Positions 6,007-7,904 of a stretch of 7,904 nt of DNA are shown here, piece after piece. This DNA is from Clostridia bacterium. GTDB lineage: Bacteria > Bacillota > Clostridia > TANB77 > UBA1234. The DNA lies in the NCBI GenBank assembly GCA_900753135.1, contig CAADXZ010000201.1, positions 1 to 7,904 of the forward strand. Direction: 5' to 3'. Numbering within the stretch: position 1 is the first letter of the stretch; each line of letters starts with the position of its first letter. The notes beneath the pieces were generated by a model that saw nothing but the letters and a program-made list of their open reading frames with translations, was not told where the DNA came from and did no database searches. The translations under genes and the position numbers were made by a program.

Positions 6007-6909
6007 ATGGAAGAAAGATATAATCACTTAAATAAGTATTTGAAAGAAAAATTTGGAGAACGTGTTTTGAAAATATGTATAGATGGTGGCTTTACTTGTC
6101 CAAATAGAGATGGCTCAAAGGGAAGTCGTGGGTGCGTTTTTTGTAGTGAAAGAGGTTCAGGAGAACATCTAAGAAATATTGCAATTGAAACACAAGTAAA
6201 AAATCATATTGCGTCATATAGAGGAGAGAGGGCAAATAAGTTTATTGCATATTTTCAGAATTTTTCTAACACTTATGATACTGTTCATAATTTGAAAATT
6301 AAATATGATTCTGCACTTTGTGATGATAGAATTGTAGGTCTTGAGATTGCTACACGACCTGATTGTATAAATGAAGAGATTGCGAAACTACTTGAAGAGT
6401 ATGCGAAGAAATATTATGTTGTTGTTGAACTTGGTCTTCAAACATCAAATGATGAAATTGGCAAATTGATAAATAGGTGTTATACAACAAAAGATTTTGA
6501 AGAGGCTGTGAAATTGCTTGCAAAGCATAATATTGAAGTTGTAGCACATGTTATGGTAGGATTACCAAATGAAACTTTTGAGGATATCGCAAATACAATT
6601 AATTTTTTGAATGAGCAGAAAATAAGTGGTATAAAGATTCACTCGACATATATTGTCAAAGATACTGTTCTTGAGCAAATGTATAAAGATGGATTGTACA
6701 CTCCAATGCAACTAGATGAGTATATAAATAGGGCTTGCTATATTATTTCACACTTGAGAAAAGACGTGATTATACATAGAGTTTCGGGAGATGCACCTAA
6801 AGATAAATTGGTTGCTCCAGAGTGGAATGTTCACAAAAAATGGATAATGAATGGAATTGATAAAAAGCTTAGAGAAGAGGATTTGTGGCAAGGCAAATAT
6901 TTAGATTAG
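6007..6909 (+). CDS. ytqA: TIGR01212-family radical SAM protein (YtqA/YhcC type)
   Basis: A predicted 4Fe-4S radical SAM enzyme of 300 aa, a normal length. The cluster cysteines are C31, C43 and C46 in GFTCPNRDG...GCVFC, the wide-spaced arrangement of the YhcC/YtqA group rather than the standard CX3CX2C. Further landmarks: YFQNFSNTY (82-90), GLEIATRPDC (111-120), VELGLQTSND (140-149), HVMVGLPNET (181-190) and HRVSGDAPKDKLVAPEW (257-273). In B. subtilis I recall YtqA being linked to wobble-uridine modification of tRNA (proposed name MnmL); applying that here is inference, and its usual partner methyltransferase YtqB is not in the window. I start at ATG 6007, where GAGG ends 6 bases upstream. 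A longer reading from ATG 5965 would overlap cysS and lacks a ribosome site. The gene lies 17 bases after cysS, so it is in the same transcript; an Fe-S protein and a tRNA-modifying role would both fit a cysteine-controlled operon. Confidence 0.93.
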   Translation: MEERYNHLNKYLKEKFGERVLKICIDGGFTCPNRDGSKGSRGCVFCSERGSGEHLRNIAIETQVKNHIASYRGERANKFIAYFQNFSNTYDTVHNLKIKYDSALCDDRIVGLEIATRPDCINEEIAKLLEEYAKKYYVVVELGLQTSNDEIGKLINRCYTTKDFEEAVKLLAKHNIEVVAHVMVGLPNETFEDIANTINFLNEQKISGIKIHSTYIVKDTVLEQMYKDGLYTPMQLDEYINRACYIISHLRKDVIIHRVSGDAPKDKLVAPEWNVHKKWIMNGIDKKLREEDLWQGKYLD

Positions 6910-6910
6910 T

Positions 6911-6939
6911 TTGCAAATTGACTGAATAGATGATATAAT
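6911..6939 (+). promoter_or_regulatory. extended -10 sigma-A promoter for the downstream unknown gene
   Basis: -35 TTGCAA (6911-6916), a 17-base spacer and a perfect -10 TATAAT (6934-6939), preceded by TG at 6931-6932 in the extended -10 position. Transcription would start near 6946, leaving about 49 bases of 5' UTR. The -35 begins right after the radical SAM stop codon, and no terminator separates the two genes, so the next gene could receive both operon read-through and its own transcription. Confidence 0.8.
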
Positions 6940-6994
6940 ACGACCGTCTTGACTTAAAAATGAGTGGAAATAATAATTTAAGGAAGCGAGAAGT

Positions 6995-7600
6995 ATGGAT
7001 TTAGATTTAAACTTTAATAGCGAAAAAGAAAATTTTGAAATATTAAATGATACATTGAGAGAGGTGGTTAGTACATTGGAAAGTAGCTTTAAGCTAACTA
7101 GAGAGGCAAGAAGTCTTATCAATGAAAGTATTGCTACTTTGCTGAAAAAATATGTACAAACAAATAATTTAGAAAGATGCTATTATGTAAAAAATATTAC
7201 GCCAGACAGTAACATTTGTTTTGTACATAGTTTTACCTCGGATAAAAAAGAATTTCAGAATATTTCTTTATCTGAATTACCATTAGATGTGAAAATTGGA
7301 GATGTGTTAATCGCTGAAAATAACTCTTTTAAAGTAGATGAGAAAATTACTAACGAGGCTTGGAATTTAAAGAAAAGAATTATTGAAGCTAGTAAGAATT
7401 CTAGAAGTATTTTTGAAATCGATGGAAAAAAGTATATGGTTTGTGATAAAAGCGACGAAAGAGAAGAAGCAAGAATGAGTTTAAAAGACTTTGACACGAA
7501 CAAAGAATTCTGGGGAATTGGCATATCAAAAGAACTTTATGATAATATTAAATATGGTTCAACTGTAGAATACAGAGAAGGCCAATATTACATTTGCTAA
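6995..7600 (+). CDS. uncharacterised protein with a DUF3006-like central region
   Basis: I do not recognise this 201-residue protein as a whole. It has three visible parts. Residues 1-55 are charged and look helical. Residues 63-132 (YYVKNITPDSNIC..., then SLSELPLDVKIGDVL and SFKVDEKIT) follow the pattern I know from DUF3006, a small beta-rich domain with 'LP..VK.GDVL' and 'F.VDE..T'. Residues 137-201 look like a second small beta-containing domain, ending in a free C-terminal cysteine (YYIC). There is no signal peptide or membrane helix, so it is probably cytoplasmic. AAGGAAG (6979-6985) supports ATG 6995, with a rather long 9-base gap. It has its own promoter and a strong terminator 3 bases after the stop, yet sits directly behind the cysteine operon in the same direction. 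Nothing in its sequence gives an enzymatic role, and membership of a cysteine pathway cannot be argued beyond position. Confidence 0.8.
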   Translation: MDLDLNFNSEKENFEILNDTLREVVSTLESSFKLTREARSLINESIATLLKKYVQTNNLERCYYVKNITPDSNICFVHSFTSDKKEFQNISLSELPLDVKIGDVLIAENNSFKVDEKITNEAWNLKKRIIEASKNSRSIFEIDGKKYMVCDKSDEREEARMSLKDFDTNKEFWGIGISKELYDNIKYGSTVEYREGQYYIC

Positions 7601-7603
7601 AAT

Positions 7604-7643
7604 AAAAAGCATGGATAGATTACAAGCTATCCATGCTTTTTTT
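7604..7643. terminator. strong intrinsic terminator after the unknown gene (potentially bidirectional)
   Basis: A 15-bp perfect stem pairs 7604-7618 with 7627-7641 around an 8-base loop, and the T-run extends from 7637 to 7643. The A-run on the left arm would also give a U-tract to leftward transcripts. It begins 3 bases after the TAA of the 201-residue gene and is the first clear terminator after the cysteine attenuator, so it likely ends the operon transcript as well. Confidence 0.9.
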
Positions 7644-7711
7644 ATACAATAGGAAAACAACAAACTTGTAACTTTTTATGCATTGATTTTCTTTCCTATT
7701 GTATAAAAAAA
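7637..7711. repeat. perfect 20-bp inverted repeat with a 35-base spacer
   Basis: Bases 7637-7656 (seven T, then ATACAATAGGAAA) are the exact reverse complement of 7692-7711 (TTTCCTATTGTAT, then seven A). The spacer is 7657-7691. The left arm overlaps the T-run of the preceding terminator. The hairpin starts in U7 and ends in A7, so it lacks a U-tract after the stem and is not itself a standard terminator. The 75-base size and terminal inverted repeats resemble a tiny MITE-like element, but no target-site duplication is evident. Confidence 0.75.
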
Positions 7712-7728
7712 CTTTAATTTATGCGAGA

Positions 7729-7806
7729 GATTTTCTTTCTTTCAGTCGAAAACTCTTGAGGGACGAAAGAATGAAAATCGAAGATTTTCATCTTTCTTGC
7801 TTTTTT
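7729..7806 (+). promoter_or_regulatory. three-strand alternative hairpin element ending in a U-tract (attenuator-like)
   Basis: Strand A (7729-7743) can pair with strand B (7765-7779) at 14 of 15 positions, extended by 3 bp (7745-7747 with 7762-7764). Strand B can instead pair with strand C (7783-7796) over 14 bp with one bulged A (7770) and a 3-base loop; four bases later come six T residues (7801-7806). A:B and B:C cannot coexist, the layout of an antiterminator and terminator. What would decide between them is not visible, no short leader ORF is evident, and any regulated gene would lie beyond 7904. It may equally be a structured repeat. Confidence 0.45.
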
Positions 7807-7812
7807 GTTATG

Positions 7813-7833
7813 GAGTACACTGTGCTCCGCTAC
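7813..7833. repeat. copy 2 of the 21-base intergenic repeat (palindromic)
   Basis: It matches 1730-1750 at 18 of 21 positions in the same orientation. Here the sequence is more symmetric: GGAG (7812-7815) pairs with CTCC (7825-7828) and the inner bases also pair, with one GU. Both copies lie in gene-free DNA about 6 kb apart. The rest of the tail to 7904 is very AT-rich, and I see no gene or convincing promoter in it. Confidence 0.55.
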
Positions 7834-7904
7834 ACCCTTTGCAGTATTGGTTTCAGTCAAGTTATCATTAATATTTTATTTATATTGAAGATATTTATTC
7901 TTGT

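Noticed and set aside
7847..7875. Possible promoter near the right edge (TTGGTT, 17 bases, AATATT)
   Set aside because: Both boxes are poor matches in very AT-rich DNA, and no gene start is visible within the window.

Overview
The window is AT-rich DNA from an undetermined low-GC Gram-positive bacterium, probably an anaerobic gut member of the Bacillota (Clostridia-like). This rests on the base composition, consensus sigma-A promoters, strong AGGAGG-type ribosome sites, A/T-ending codons, a MscL with a C-terminal zinc ribbon, and a surface-protein module of a kind I associate with uncultured gut Firmicutes. In-frame stops are TAA or TAG and tryptophan is TGG, so there is no sign of a recoded genetic code. 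No rRNA, tRNA, CRISPR array, transposase or phage gene is visible.

Left part (1-3228). The end of a large, probably surface-exposed protein runs in from the left edge (1-1095). It converges on mscL (minus strand, 1146-1658) across a shared bidirectional terminator (1106-1142). mscL is divergent from a two-gene envelope unit: a GT2 polyprenyl-phosphate glycosyltransferase (1885-2793) and a GtrA-like membrane protein (2806-3228). The divergent gap has a promoter for each direction and, between them, a 30-base inverted repeat. A 16-base near-perfect palindrome joins the glycosyltransferase stop codon to the gtrA start codon.

Centre (3229-6909). This is the most notable part. A consensus promoter drives a leader that encodes a 13-residue peptide with four consecutive cysteine codons. 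It is followed by RNA segments that can fold in two mutually exclusive ways and then by an intrinsic terminator. Directly downstream are a cysteine synthase (cysK), cysteinyl-tRNA synthetase (cysS) and a TIGR01212/YtqA-type radical SAM protein. The layout fits ribosome-mediated, cysteine-responsive transcription attenuation of a cysteine-making and cysteine-charging operon: ribosomes stalled on the Cys codons when Cys-tRNA is short would favour an antiterminator. No T-box, the usual device for such genes in Bacillota, is visible.

Right part (6910-7904). A 201-residue protein with a DUF3006-like centre has its own extended -10 promoter and ends at a strong terminator. The last 304 bases contain no gene I can support. 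They hold that terminator, an overlapping perfect 20-bp inverted repeat, a three-strand alternative-hairpin element resembling an attenuator for a gene beyond the edge, and a second copy of a 21-base repeat also found upstream of mscL.
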